Shown here in pieces: positions 43,320 through 52,466 of a DNA stretch of 64,000 nt. Under the pieces are notes generated by a model that saw only the letters and a list, made by a program, of their open reading frames with translations, did not search any database and was not told where the DNA came from. The stretch comes from Aliiruegeria haliotis (GTDB lineage Bacteria > Pseudomonadota > Alphaproteobacteria > Rhodobacterales > Rhodobacteraceae): the NCBI RefSeq assembly GCF_003003255.1, contig NZ_PVTD01000006.1, forward strand, positions 1 through 64,000, read 5' to 3'. The translations under genes and the position numbers were made by a program. Numbering within the stretch: the first letter of the stretch is position 1; every line of letters starts with the position of its first letter.

Positions 43320-44612
43320 ATGACACACGAACTAGATACACGCCTTGCCGCCGCCGTCGAGAGCCGGCGCGAGGCGCTCGTGGCGCTGACGCAGGACCTT
43401 ATCCGTATTCCCACCCTAAATCCGCCGGGCCGGAACTACCGGGAGATCTGCGACTACCTCGATGGGCGCCTGTCGGCGGCGGGCTTCATGGTCGACCTGA
43501 TCCGGGCCGAGGGCGCGCCGGCGGACAGTGACCGTTTCCCGCGATGGAACATCATCGCCCGCCGCGCCGGGCGCGGCGGCGGCGACACGGTGCATTTCAA
43601 TTCTCACCATGACGTTGTCGAGGTTGGCAATGGCTGGACCGTGGACCCCTTCGGCGGAGAGGTGAGGGACGGGCGGGTCTATGGCCGCGGCGCCTGCGAC
43701 ATGAAGGGCGGGCTCGCGGCGTCCATCATCGCGGCGGAGGCCTTCATCTCGACATGTCCGGATTTCGGGGGCGCGGTCGAGATCTCCGCCACGGCAGATG
43801 AGGAATCCGGCGGCTTCGGTGGCGTTGCCTACCTGGCGGAGCAAGGCTGGTTCGATCCGGTGCGTGTACAGCACGTCATCATCCCCGAACCTCTGGACAA
43901 GGACCGTATCTGCCTTGGCCATCGCGGCGTCTGGTGGGCGGAGATCGAGACCAGGGGGAGGATCGCGCATGGCTCCATGCCGTTCCTCGGAGATTGCGCC
44001 GTGCGTCACATGGGGGCAGTGCTGGCGGAGATGGAAGAAAGCCTCTTCCCGCTGCTGGCCAGCAAGCGCACGGAGATGCCCGTCGTGCCCGACGGGGCGA
44101 AGCAATCCACTCTGAACATCAACGCGATCCACGGTGGCGAGCCAGTGCAGGAGGAGGGCTACACCGGCCTGCCCGCGCCCTGCGTCCCCGACCGTTGCCG
44201 CATCACGATCGACCGGCGGTTCCTGATCGAGGAAGACATCACCGAGGTGAAGGCCGAGGTGACCGCGATGCTGGAGAAGGTGAAGGCGCAGCGGCCCGAC
44301 TTCGAATACGAGGTGCGGGATCTTTTCGAGGTGCAGCCGACCATGACGCCCGAGGGTGCCCCCATCGTGCGCACCGTGGCCCATGCGATCCAGAAGGTGC
44401 TCGACCGGGCGCCGGACTACGTGGTGAGCCCGGGCACCTATGATCAGAAGCACATCGATCGCATCGGCAAGCTGAAGAACTGCATCGCCTATGGGCCGGG
44501 CATCCTGAATCTCGCCCACCAGCCGGATGAATGGGTTGGCATCCAGGACATGGTCGACAGCGCCAAGGTCATGGCTTTGACACTGTCGGAGTTGTTGCCG
44601 AGCGGCGACTAG
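43320..44612 (+). CDS. M20-family deacylase (ArgE/DapE type)
   Basis: A 430-residue metallohydrolase of the acetylornithine deacetylase/succinyl-diaminopimelate desuccinylase family. Metal-binding residues are visible in FNSHHDVVEVG (His97 with Asp98), GRGACDMKGG (Asp127, bridging) and the catalytic pair Glu161-Glu162 in TADEESGG. The dimerisation-domain histidine is in GRIAHGSMPF. It removes an acyl group from an amino-acid derivative in the cytoplasm. True substrate is unclear, as no arg or dap genes lie nearby and the family is broad. Confidence 0.88.
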   Translation: MTHELDTRLAAAVESRREALVALTQDLIRIPTLNPPGRNYREICDYLDGRLSAAGFMVDLIRAEGAPADSDRFPRWNIIARRAGRGGGDTVHFNSHHDVVEVGNGWTVDPFGGEVRDGRVYGRGACDMKGGLAASIIAAEAFISTCPDFGGAVEISATADEESGGFGGVAYLAEQGWFDPVRVQHVIIPEPLDKDRICLGHRGVWWAEIETRGRIAHGSMPFLGDCAVRHMGAVLAEMEESLFPLLASKRTEMPVVPDGAKQSTLNINAIHGGEPVQEEGYTGLPAPCVPDRCRITIDRRFLIEEDITEVKAEVTAMLEKVKAQRPDFEYEVRDLFEVQPTMTPEGAPIVRTVAHAIQKVLDRAPDYVVSPGTYDQKHIDRIGKLKNCIAYGPGILNLAHQPDEWVGIQDMVDSAKVMALTLSELLPSGD

Positions 44613-44657
44613 ATCATCCCTTGGCGCCGGGTTGCGCTGTGCCACATGGCGGTGCGG

Positions 44658-45170
44658 TCAGAGCGGTCGTTCCATGAAATACACGTGATCTCGCAGATAT
44701 CCGGGCAGGTCGGGCGGCTGGGGGATGTCCACGAAGCCGACCGACTCGTACAGCGCACGAGCGTGCAAGAGGAACACCGCTGAACTGAAGCGCGCGGTCG
44801 TATAGCCGTCGTCTTTCATTCGTCGAAGCATCTCCGTCAGCAGGGCAAGACCCAAGCCATGTCCGCGTGCGGCCGGATCGACGAACAGGCGCTTGATCTC
44901 TGCGACGCCCGGCGCCATCGGCTGGTACATGACGCAGCCCGCGGGCCGCCCGTCAAGCTTCGCAAGGAGAACTGCGCCTTTCGGGCGGGCATGGAGGATG
45001 TGCAACTCCTCCATGGTCTTTCGGTAGGCTTCAGGATCGAAAACCTTCACGATGATGTCTGCGTGCTCCGGAAACTCCTCCAGGTGCGTGCGGGCCCATT
45101 CGAAGCCGAGCGCGCGTGCGGATGCGAAATCTTCCTCCGTTTCCGCGAGAAATATGCATGTCTTGGCCAT
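44658..45170 (-). CDS. GNAT-family N-acetyltransferase
   Basis: A 170-residue acetyltransferase. The acetyl-CoA pyrophosphate-binding motif is in DPAARGHGLGLALLTEML (about residues 92-109). Before it, the strand VAEIKRLFVDP is typical, and the end has LYESVGFVDIPQPP, the usual motif B region. The substrate may be a small amine or peptide; nothing nearby specifies it. It is convergent with the M20 deacylase gene. Confidence 0.85.
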   Translation of the reverse strand: MAKTCIFLAETEEDFASARALGFEWARTHLEEFPEHADIIVKVFDPEAYRKTMEELHILHARPKGAVLLAKLDGRPAGCVMYQPMAPGVAEIKRLFVDPAARGHGLGLALLTEMLRRMKDDGYTTARFSSAVFLLHARALYESVGFVDIPQPPDLPGYLRDHVYFMERPL

Positions 45171-45421
45171 GGCCCCTGTCCTGATCCCGGAATGCCCGTT
45201 CAGTCACTGTGCCCGAAAACCGGCCGCGCGCCCAGAAGGGGACTGCGCGGGCAAGGCACGGCCAGTGGGCATGCAGGCAAGGGCTCCCGCCCGTTTGCGA
45301 TGCCATTCGGCATCACAGCCCGGTTGGGCCGGGCGCGCCTTCGGCGCGAGGGGCGTGCCAGACGGAGCTTTCCGCACCTGGCTTTTGATCCAGCGGGCAA
45401 TGCCGTTTTCGTTTCAATCGC
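45171..45421. other. Intergenic gap, no gene recognised
   Basis: The 250 bases between the acetyltransferase start and the end of the isomerase gene (same strand) show no convincing gene. They should hold the acetyltransferase promoter. Confidence 0.35.
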
Positions 45422-45955
45422 TCAGGGGCGGATATAGGCGCCGAAGATCCGCTCTCGGTGTTCACAGAGGTAGATCCGGAGCCATGGAGTGAAGCGTTCC
45501 GGTCGGCGGGCGACTTCGGCGGTCAGGTCGTAGAAACCGACCCACTCCACCTGGGCCACCTCGTCGGGGTTCGGCTCCACCTTCATCTTGCGCTCGGCCA
45601 TGGCGACGAAGATGTCGACAACCTCGTGCTCCACCATGCCGCCCCCAACATCGGCGCGGTACTCGACCCGGTCACGATGGGCGGGATAGAGACCGGTGAT
45701 CCCCAGTTCCTCCCGAAGCCGCCGCACCGCGCAATCCGCAGCCGTTTCATTCCACAGCGGATGGGTGCAGCAGGTGTTCGCCCACAGGCCCGGCGTGTGG
45801 TACTTGCTCAATGCCCGGCGTTGCAGCAGCACGTTCTCCCCGTCGGTCACGAAAACCGACACGGCCTTGTGCCGGAGGCCCTCGCGGTGAACCTCCAGTT
45901 TGCCGACCGGCTTCAGGGTCCCGTCGACCCATGCTGGGATCAGATCCTCGGTCAT
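45422..45955 (-). CDS. idi: Isopentenyl-diphosphate delta-isomerase, type 1
   Basis: A 177-residue Nudix-fold isomerase. The catalytic Cys lies in NTCCTHPLW (about residues 60-68) and the catalytic Glu in GMVEHEVVDIF. The Nudix-like helix is CAVRRLREELGI. It interconverts isopentenyl and dimethylallyl diphosphate for carotenoid, quinone and bacteriochlorophyll side chains. Size and motifs match type 1 enzymes of photosynthetic Rhodobacterales. No isoprenoid or photosynthesis genes are beside it in the window. Confidence 0.93.
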   Translation of the reverse strand: MTEDLIPAWVDGTLKPVGKLEVHREGLRHKAVSVFVTDGENVLLQRRALSKYHTPGLWANTCCTHPLWNETAADCAVRRLREELGITGLYPAHRDRVEYRADVGGGMVEHEVVDIFVAMAERKMKVEPNPDEVAQVEWVGFYDLTAEVARRPERFTPWLRIYLCEHRERIFGAYIRP

Positions 45956-46319
45956 CGTCGATTTCGTCTGGGCCGGGCATCAATGGCCCGGGGGTGGCTG
46001 CAATCGTTTCAAGTGACGGCCCGCCCTCCGGCGGGCAGACCCTGCATGATCTAAGCCCCGATCGAAAAATACTTCACGCCGACATGGTGACACAGCCTGC
46101 GCGCCGTCGTCGCTATCGACGCGAAATCGTGGGTTTGCAGCGCGGCGAGCCAAGGATGGCTGCGTTGCGAGCCATTCTGGCCTTGGTTGAGCGTGTGGCT
46201 GCGGCCATTTGACCTTGCCGGGCCCCGCGCCTATTTCCAGCCGTCATGCGGCGGCCTGCCTCCTCTGGGGATCACGTGGACTGCAGGGAGAGGTCGCCGA
46301 TTCTGTCCGGGAGGAAACC
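45956..46319. other. Intergenic region before the cytochrome c gene
   Basis: About 360 bases between divergent idi and cytochrome genes. It must contain both promoters; I could not pick a convincing -35/-10 pair. No gene recognised. Confidence 0.35.
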
Positions 46320-46742
46320 ATGCCACGCCACCTGTTCGTCATGCTTGCGGCCGCCACCCTCTGCGGGGGAGCCGCTGCCGCCCAGGACGCGGAAGCGGGC
46401 GCGACGGCTTTTGCAAGGCAATGCGCTACCTGCCATAGGGTGGTGGCCGAGGATGGCACGCTGTTGGCCGGGCGCGCGGGGCGTATCGGGCCCAATCTCT
46501 ACGGTATTCCCGGTGCAGTGGCCGCTGCGGATGCCGGCTTTCGCTATGGCTCCAGCCTGTTGGACGCGGCCGGCTCCGGGCTGGTCTGGGAGGAGGAAGC
46601 CCTGGTGCGCTACCTGCTCGACCCGGACGAGACGCTGCGCGAAATCACGGGCAACCCGAAGGCCCGGTCCAGGATGGCCTGGAGGGTGAAGGCGAAGCAG
46701 GACGCACGCAACATCGTGGCATTCCTTGCCAGCCTGAAATAG
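46320..46742 (+). CDS. Periplasmic class I c-type cytochrome
   Basis: A 140-residue protein with a signal peptide (ending AAAAQ, about residue 21). The haem-attachment site CATCH is at 35-39, and the distal Met ligand is probably Met120 in RSRMAWRVK. A RIGPNLYGIPG stretch after the haem site is typical of cytochrome c2/c-550 types. It carries electrons in the periplasm, for example to an oxidase. GGGAGGAAACC precedes the ATG. Partner enzyme not identifiable from neighbours. Confidence 0.9.
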   Translation: MPRHLFVMLAAATLCGGAAAAQDAEAGATAFARQCATCHRVVAEDGTLLAGRAGRIGPNLYGIPGAVAAADAGFRYGSSLLDAAGSGLVWEEEALVRYLLDPDETLREITGNPKARSRMAWRVKAKQDARNIVAFLASLK

Positions 46743-46810
46743 CCACTGGGCGGGGGCGGGCGGGTCCAATCTCTGGTCACGGCGGCGGGCACTGCGCAAG
46801 CGCCAACGCC

Positions 46811-48043
46811 TTACCCGGCCGGGCTCGTGTCGGCGTCAACCGCTGCTTTCCGGGCAGAGATCCACCCGTCGAGACGCCACATGCCCCAGGCCAGCGGAAT
46901 GGCAAGAAGGCCACCTATCACATAGGCCAGAGGCTCGTTGCCGAAACTCTCGTATAGCTGGGTGTAGAGGTGGATCGCGGCAAATGTCAGTGCGGCATTG
47001 AAGAGCCCGCGTCGGTTGTCGAAACCGGCCCAGAACACCAGGGCCGCAAGCGCCAGCGCCCAGAGCACGGCATAGGCTTCCGCCGGGATCGTCCAGGCTT
47101 GGGCAAGGTAGGTTTGCAGTTCCGCCTCGTAGTGTTCCGAACTGCTGTACCAATCCGGGTGCGGCCGGAAATAGGTCTCGCCAACGGTGTCCCCCCAGAG
47201 GGAACCCACCAACGCGCAGAGGTTGGCAACGACGAAGGCGAGCATGACGAGGATCATCACATGGCCGGCGCCGCGCTCCGGCAGGCGGGCCGAGGCCCAC
47301 AGTAGCAGCGCAATTGTCCCGGCCATCTGCAGGATCGACAGCGTGGGCTCCGGCGAGTGGAAGACATAGATGGCATGGAAATACATGGTCCCGGTGTCCA
47401 GAACCTGTGCAAAGGGCACGATGGCGAATGCGGTGATCAAGCCGATATCGACGAGCCAGCCCGTCAGGGCAATTGTGGCGCTGGCATAGAGAAAGAACAG
47501 CGCCCGGGGCAGGCCGGTGACGCCGGCGTCCTGTAGCAGCATCGCCATCCCCGCAAGGTGGAGTGCCGCGCCCATCACGAACACCGCCCCGACGACGTAG
47601 CGGCCACGCGCGATCCCCCGCAGCAAGGGCAGGGCCAGGGCGAGGCAGAGCAGCATTCCTGCAACGGCCATCCCCTCGGAGGCGATATCAGGCGCCTTGT
47701 TCAGCAGTTCGACGCAACCGCCGCCGATCAACATGCCCGCACCGATCAGGGTAGCGGCATTGCCGAACATGCCATAGAGAGCAGAGCCACGCAGAAGGAT
47801 CGCCAGCCCCAGCGCAAGCGCCAGTCCGCCGGAGAACGCGACGGCGAGGGCATCCGACAGCCAGAAGATCAGGCCGCCGGTCGCCGCGAGGATCCCGGCG
47901 CAGAGGACCGAATTGATCGCCAGGGTCACCATGCCCTGCCGCGCCCGTGTTTCGATCTCGGATGCCTGTTCCGGGGTGATCACGCCATCCGCCACAAGCC
48001 GGCTTGTGTCCGCAATCGCCCGCATCCGCTGCTCCCCTGTCAT
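46811..48043 (-). CDS. DUF2157-like polytopic membrane protein
   Basis: A 410-residue integral membrane protein with an N-terminal cytoplasmic helical segment (RLVADGVITPEQASEIETRARQ) and about ten membrane helices. The N-terminal segment followed by an IGGLIFWLSDALAVAF-type first helix is typical of DUF2157, a family without a known function. ATG 48043 is preferred over the upstream open frame, which has arginine-rich shadow composition. It is divergent from a binding-protein gene. Confidence 0.75.
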   Translation of the reverse strand: MTGEQRMRAIADTSRLVADGVITPEQASEIETRARQGMVTLAINSVLCAGILAATGGLIFWLSDALAVAFSGGLALALGLAILLRGSALYGMFGNAATLIGAGMLIGGGCVELLNKAPDIASEGMAVAGMLLCLALALPLLRGIARGRYVVGAVFVMGAALHLAGMAMLLQDAGVTGLPRALFFLYASATIALTGWLVDIGLITAFAIVPFAQVLDTGTMYFHAIYVFHSPEPTLSILQMAGTIALLLWASARLPERGAGHVMILVMLAFVVANLCALVGSLWGDTVGETYFRPHPDWYSSSEHYEAELQTYLAQAWTIPAEAYAVLWALALAALVFWAGFDNRRGLFNAALTFAAIHLYTQLYESFGNEPLAYVIGGLLAIPLAWGMWRLDGWISARKAAVDADTSPAG

Positions 48044-48252
48044 CGCCTGCCGCCTGATACCACGCCCTGGATCGGGGCGCACAGCCTTCCGTCGCGCCAG
48101 CCGTCGCGCCAGCCGGACCCCGTCCGGCGTGCATTGCCGGGGCTCGATGCCGCGGCAATGCGCTCCTTTCTCCCGGCGGCCCACATTTTTTACTTCGGAT
48201 CGCAGCGGCTTGCGCATAGCCTTGGAGGCAAATGACAACAGGGAGTTCCCCC

Positions 48253-49725
48253 ATGTTCAACCGTCTCACCCTCGGCGTGGCCGCGCTTGCCCTGGCCGCC
48301 AGCGGTGCCCTCGCCGCGTCCGACGAAATCACCATCGGCATGGCTCTCGAGCCGCCAAACCTCGATCCGACCGGAGGCGCTGCCGCGGCCATCGACGAAG
48401 TCGTCTATGCCAATATCTACGAGGGCCTGACCCGTTTTGCCCCCGATGGCTCCATCGTTCCCGGGCTGGCCAGCAGCTGGGACATCTCCGAGGACGGCAC
48501 TGTCTACACCTTTGCCTTGCGGGAGGGTGTGACCTTCCACGACGGCACCGCGATGGATGCGGAGGATGTGAAATTCTCTCTCGATCGTGCCCGTGCCGAG
48601 GACAGCACCAACGCCCAGAAGGCGCTGTTTGCCGGGATTGCCGGGGTCGAGGTCGTCGACCCGCTCACCGTCAAGGTCACGTTGTCTGCGCCGGATGGGG
48701 CCTTCCCCTTCAAGATGGCCTGGGGCGACGCGGTGATCGTCGCGCCGGAGAGCATCGAGTCAGCGGCCACCGCGCCCGTCGGCACCGGCCCGTTCACCTT
48801 CACGAAATGGCTACAGGGCGACTCGGTCGAGATCGCGCGCAATGATGCCTATTGGGGTGAGGCTCCGGCGCTTGCCCGGGCGACGTTCAAGTTCATCTCC
48901 GACCCCAACGCGGCCTTTGCGGCCATGATGGCGGGCGATGTCGATGCCTTCCCCAATTTCCCGGCCCCCGAAACGCTGATGCAATTCGACGCCAACCCGA
49001 TGTTCACCGTCATCGTCGGATCGACCGAGGGCGAAACGATCCTGTCGATCAACAACAAGTCCGGCCCGTTGGCGGATGTGAAGGTACGCAAGGCCATTGC
49101 CCACGCGATCAACCGGCAGGAGATCATCGACGGGGCGATGCACGGCTACGGCACGCCGATTGGCACCCATTTCGCGCCGCACAACCCCGACTACCTCGAC
49201 CTGACCGGGCAGTCCGCGCATGATCCTGACATGGCCATGGCCTTGCTGGCGGAGGCCGGTCAGACCGATCTGAAACTGCGTCTGGCTCTTCCGCCCCCCG
49301 CATATGCCCGCCGCGGTGGCGAGATCGTTGCCGCCCAGCTCCGCAAGGTCGGGATCGAGACCGAGATATCCAACCTGGAGTGGGCCCAGTGGCTGGAGCA
49401 GGTCTTCAAGGGCAAGGATTTCGACCTGACGATCGTCAGTCATACCGAGCCTGCGGACATCAACATCTACGCCCGGCCGGACTATTATTTCCAGTATGAC
49501 AACCCGAAGTTCCAGGCGCTGATGGAGGAGCTTGGCGTCACCTCCAACCCGGAGCAGCGCACAGCGCTGCTGCATACCGCACAGCAGATCATCGCCGACG
49601 ACTACGTCAATGGCTTCCTGTTCCAGCTCGCCAAGACCGGCGTGGCCAACAGCAAGATCGAGGGGCTGTGGGAGAATGCGCCGACACAGGCCAATGACCT
49701 GACCGGGGTCCGCTGGACGGACTGA
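48253..49725 (+). CDS. ABC transporter substrate-binding protein, family 5 (peptide/opine type)
   Basis: A 490-residue periplasmic binding protein with a signal peptide (ASGALAAS, about residue 21). The family 5 signature is ANIYEGLTRFAPDGSIVPGLASSWDIS (about 55-81), followed by YTFALREGVTFHDGT. Members bind peptides, nickel, opines or glycosides. There are no permease or ATPase genes next to it, so it either shares a transporter encoded elsewhere or acts as an orphan receptor. GGGAG precedes ATG 48253 by 7 bases. Confidence 0.9.
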   Translation: MFNRLTLGVAALALAASGALAASDEITIGMALEPPNLDPTGGAAAAIDEVVYANIYEGLTRFAPDGSIVPGLASSWDISEDGTVYTFALREGVTFHDGTAMDAEDVKFSLDRARAEDSTNAQKALFAGIAGVEVVDPLTVKVTLSAPDGAFPFKMAWGDAVIVAPESIESAATAPVGTGPFTFTKWLQGDSVEIARNDAYWGEAPALARATFKFISDPNAAFAAMMAGDVDAFPNFPAPETLMQFDANPMFTVIVGSTEGETILSINNKSGPLADVKVRKAIAHAINRQEIIDGAMHGYGTPIGTHFAPHNPDYLDLTGQSAHDPDMAMALLAEAGQTDLKLRLALPPPAYARRGGEIVAAQLRKVGIETEISNLEWAQWLEQVFKGKDFDLTIVSHTEPADINIYARPDYYFQYDNPKFQALMEELGVTSNPEQRTALLHTAQQIIADDYVNGFLFQLAKTGVANSKIEGLWENAPTQANDLTGVRWTD

Positions 49726-49761
49726 TCCGGCGCCCGGGGCGAAACGCAGTTCGAGAATCCA

Positions 49762-49790
49762 GGCCTTCGGGGAGTCATTTCCCGGAGGCC
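49762..49790 (+). terminator. Rho-independent-like terminator after the binding-protein gene
   Basis: GGCCTTCGGG (49762-49771) pairs with CCCGGAGGCC (49781-49790), a 10-bp stem with one wobble, followed by the T-rich GTTTCATTT. It is about 36 bases after the stop codon and should end this single-gene transcript. Confidence 0.65.
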
Positions 49791-50201
49791 GTTTCATTTG
49801 GTCAAGTGGCTTGAGTTATTCGCCCGCTCGGTGCGCACCGGAAGCATCCGCGCGCCCGCCGTACTTCCTGAAGTGGTTTCCGGTATTCTGCGGCTTGCGC
49901 CTCGCCCCTCCTCAGCGCTTCCGGGCCGCGGTCCCAACGGTCCGTAGCGCGCCGAATGGCGGACCGGGGCGAGGCGTCGTGCCTCTGGCCTGTTGTCAGC
50001 GGCGGTCTGCAAGTGCGGATTGGACGCGTGTCGTTCGAAGGACAGGGCATGGCGGCGCGCGGTCGTTCAACGCCGTGTCGATCTTGTGTGGGCTTCGGGG
50101 TGTCCGCTGGTCCCTGTGCAGACCGGAAGAAACGGAGTTGGCCGACGTCGGCCGTCTGGCAGGGGTGTGACGTGGGGCATGCGTTGCGCAATTTGCGACC
50201 C

Positions 50202-50311
50202 GAGTGCTGCAAGGTTTGACCACAAGCTAGAGGGCCTTCTGTCCGATGCTGTTTCGAACTCGTGCAAGGCCTGTTTCGACATATTGCAAAATCTTGCAGA
50301 GTGCTGCAAAA
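50202..50311 (+). promoter_or_regulatory. Phased TGCA direct repeats upstream of the DeoR gene
   Basis: TGCAAAA (50285-50291), TGCAGAG (50295-50301) and TGCAAAA (50305-50311) recur exactly every 10 bases. An 11-bp direct repeat GAGTGCTGCAA occurs at 50202-50212 and 50299-50309. The helical phasing suits cooperative regulator binding, likely by the DeoR-type protein encoded next. Otherwise 49791-50341 holds no gene I recognise. Confidence 0.45.
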
Positions 50312-50341
50312 GGCAGCAACCCAAAGCCGCCGGATTCGCCC

Positions 50342-51106
50342 GTGCCCGATCCCTTTCCCAAGTCCCCCGATGCCCGGCAGGCGCGTCTGAAAGCCCGCGC
50401 TGCGGACGGCAGACCCCTTGCCCTTGCACAACTGGCAGAGGAATTCGGAGTTTCGCCCGACACCATCCGGCGCGACCTGTTGGCGCTGGAAGCGGAAGGT
50501 GCGGTGCGGCGCATTCGCGGCGGTGCGCTGCCGGTGCTCCCGCCCGATGTGCCCATGCTCGATCGCGTCACCACCCCGCGCCCCGAGGCGGAGAAACTGG
50601 CCGCAGCGGTCGTCCCCGAGCTTGCCGACGGGATGGTGCTCGTCCTGGACGGGGGGACCAGCGTGCTACAGCTTGCCCGCACCCTGCCGCCGATGCCGTG
50701 CGCCCTCGTGGTGACACCGGCGCCGGCCGTTGCGTTGGAGACCCTGTCGCGTGGGATCGAGACTGTCCTCGTCGGTGGCAAACTCTCCGCTTTCGGTGGT
50801 GTGGCGACGGGCCAGCCGGCTGAGGCAGCGCTGGAAAAATTCTCCGCGGATCTCTGCGTTCTCGGGGTGTGCGGACTGGATGCCGGGTTCGGACTGAGCG
50901 CGGATGATCTGGCAGAGGCGACGCTCAAACGTGCCATGAGCGCGGCCAGTGTTCGGACGATTGCGCTTGCCGGCGCCCGGAAACTTGGCCGAAGGGCCCG
51001 TCATCAAGTGCTGCCCGTCACCGAAATCGACCTTGTCATCACCGACGCCGACCCGGGACGGACCCGGGCCATTCAGGACGTCGGTGTGGAGCTTCGCCAT
51101 GTCTGA
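50342..51106 (+). CDS. DeoR-family transcriptional regulator
   Basis: A 254-residue regulator. The HTH reads LAQLAEEFGVSPDTIRRDLLALEAEGAVRRIRGGAL (about residues 26-61), the classic DeoR signature. A sugar-phosphate-binding DeoR C-terminal domain follows (LVLDGGTSVLQLAR, LVVTPAPAVALE, VCGLDAGFGLSADDLAEATLKRAM). It usually represses a sugar operon and responds to a phosphorylated sugar. GTG 50342 gives the normal length; the frame is open to 50246 with an ATG. Its end overlaps the MFS gene by 8 bases. Confidence 0.88.
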   Translation: MPDPFPKSPDARQARLKARAADGRPLALAQLAEEFGVSPDTIRRDLLALEAEGAVRRIRGGALPVLPPDVPMLDRVTTPRPEAEKLAAAVVPELADGMVLVLDGGTSVLQLARTLPPMPCALVVTPAPAVALETLSRGIETVLVGGKLSAFGGVATGQPAEAALEKFSADLCVLGVCGLDAGFGLSADDLAEATLKRAMSAASVRTIALAGARKLGRRARHQVLPVTEIDLVITDADPGRTRAIQDVGVELRHV

Positions 51107-52259
51107 CATCACTGCCTCTCTGCAGACCTTGCGCACGCCCTGGCGGGCGGTCGCCGCAGCCTTCGCGCTCAATGGCGTCCTGCTCGGCGTCTGGGCGTCG
51201 CGCATTCCCGCCATTACCGAGATCCACGGACTCAGCCCTTCGCGGCTGGGGCTGATCCTGCTTTTCATGGGGGCCGGGGCATTGATCTCCTTCCCGCTCG
51301 CCGGGCGGCTGGCTGACAGCCTCGGCGCGGCGCGGATCACGCGGTGGGTCGCGGTGGGCTACATCTTCACGCTGATCCTTATCGGGGTCGCGCCCGGTCC
51401 GGTCTGGTTGGCGGGGGCGGTGTTCCTCTTCGGGATGCACCATGGTTCGATGGACGTTGTGATGAACACATGGGCCACGGAGGTCGAGAAACACATGGGC
51501 CGCTCGGTCATGGCCTCTTTCCATGCGATGTGGAGCTTCGGTGCGGGGGCCGGCGCGGGGATCGGGTATTTCGCGACCTCCGCCGGGCTCGGCGTTTCAA
51601 GCCATTTCACACTCGCCGCACTGCTCTTTGGCGCGCTGCTGCTGCCGTTCGTGCTTACGCCATGGCAGTCCGAAACCCGGCCGCACGACCCGAATGCGGC
51701 GGTGTTCGCACTGCCGCGCGGAGCGCTGGTACTGGTCGGGATCATTGCGCTGGCCGCAGCCGTCGGCGAAGGCGCCATTGCCGACTGGGGCGCGGTCTTC
51801 CTGGTGCAGGAAGCCGGTGCGAGAGAGGCGCAGGCGACGCTCGGCTATACCGTGTTCTCCATAGCGATGGTGGCGATGCGGCTGTCTGCCGACCGGATCA
51901 TCACGCTCGCCGGACCGGTGGCCGTGGCGCGCGCCAGCGGTGTGATTGCGGCGGCCGGGATGCTGTTGGCACTGGGGTTCGCGACCCTGCCTATGACCCT
52001 GCTCGGCTTTGCATTGGTGGGCGTGGGCTACGCCGCCGCGGTGCCGCTGGCGTTCTCCCGGGCGGCCATCGATCCCGACATTCCGCCGGGGCAGGCCATC
52101 GCCTCAGTGGCGACACTGGGATACGGTGGCCTGCTGCTCGGGCCGCCGATGATCGGTTTCGTTGCCGAGGCAACCTCGCTGCGAGTGGCCTTCGGGCTCC
52201 TGGCGGCGTTGGCTCTCTTGATCACGGCCTTTGGCAGCGTACTGCGCCGCGAGGAGTGA
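51099..52259 (+). CDS. MFS transporter (YbjJ-like)
   Basis: A 386-residue major facilitator with about 12 membrane helices. The motif WASRIPAITEIHGLSPSRLGLILL near the start and the GRLADSLGAARITR loop (between helices 2 and 3) are typical of the YbjJ-type branch. FGMHHGSMDVVMNTWATEVE in helix 4 is also a branch feature. It may export or import a sugar-like compound under control of the overlapping DeoR gene. Substrate unknown. Confidence 0.85.
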   Translation: MSDITASLQTLRTPWRAVAAAFALNGVLLGVWASRIPAITEIHGLSPSRLGLILLFMGAGALISFPLAGRLADSLGAARITRWVAVGYIFTLILIGVAPGPVWLAGAVFLFGMHHGSMDVVMNTWATEVEKHMGRSVMASFHAMWSFGAGAGAGIGYFATSAGLGVSSHFTLAALLFGALLLPFVLTPWQSETRPHDPNAAVFALPRGALVLVGIIALAAAVGEGAIADWGAVFLVQEAGAREAQATLGYTVFSIAMVAMRLSADRIITLAGPVAVARASGVIAAAGMLLALGFATLPMTLLGFALVGVGYAAAVPLAFSRAAIDPDIPPGQAIASVATLGYGGLLLGPPMIGFVAEATSLRVAFGLLAALALLITAFGSVLRREE

Positions 52260-52260
52260 C

Positions 52261-52455
52261 CTACCGGGCCTTGCCGCGCCGCTTGCGGATGTAGCCGCCC
52301 ACGGCACCGCCGATGGCGCCTCCGACCATGGTCGGGATGTAACCGGTCGCCCCGAACCCAAGCAGGCCGGCAAGGAAGACGCCGAAAGGGCAGGCGATCG
52401 CACCGATAATGGCATATTTGATCGGCAAACCGAGCGGGTTTAGAAAATCCAGCAT
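52261..52455 (-). CDS. Small glycine-rich membrane protein
   Basis: A 64-residue protein with two hydrophobic stretches (12-34 and 38-54, the latter TMVGGAIGGAVGGYI) and a basic end (RKRRGKAR). The GxxxG-rich second helix suggests helix packing or oligomers. AAGGAG precedes the ATG. It follows the lysozyme-inhibitor-like gene after 11 bases, so the two are probably an operon for envelope proteins. Function unknown. Confidence 0.6.
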   Translation of the reverse strand: MLDFLNPLGLPIKYAIIGAIACPFGVFLAGLLGFGATGYIPTMVGGAIGGAVGGYIRKRRGKAR

Positions 52456-52466
52456 GATCGTCTCCT

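Noticed and set aside
49802-50431. Open frames on both strands between the binding-protein terminator and the DeoR gene
   Set aside because: Arg/Cys-rich shadow composition, no ribosome sites and no family similarity.
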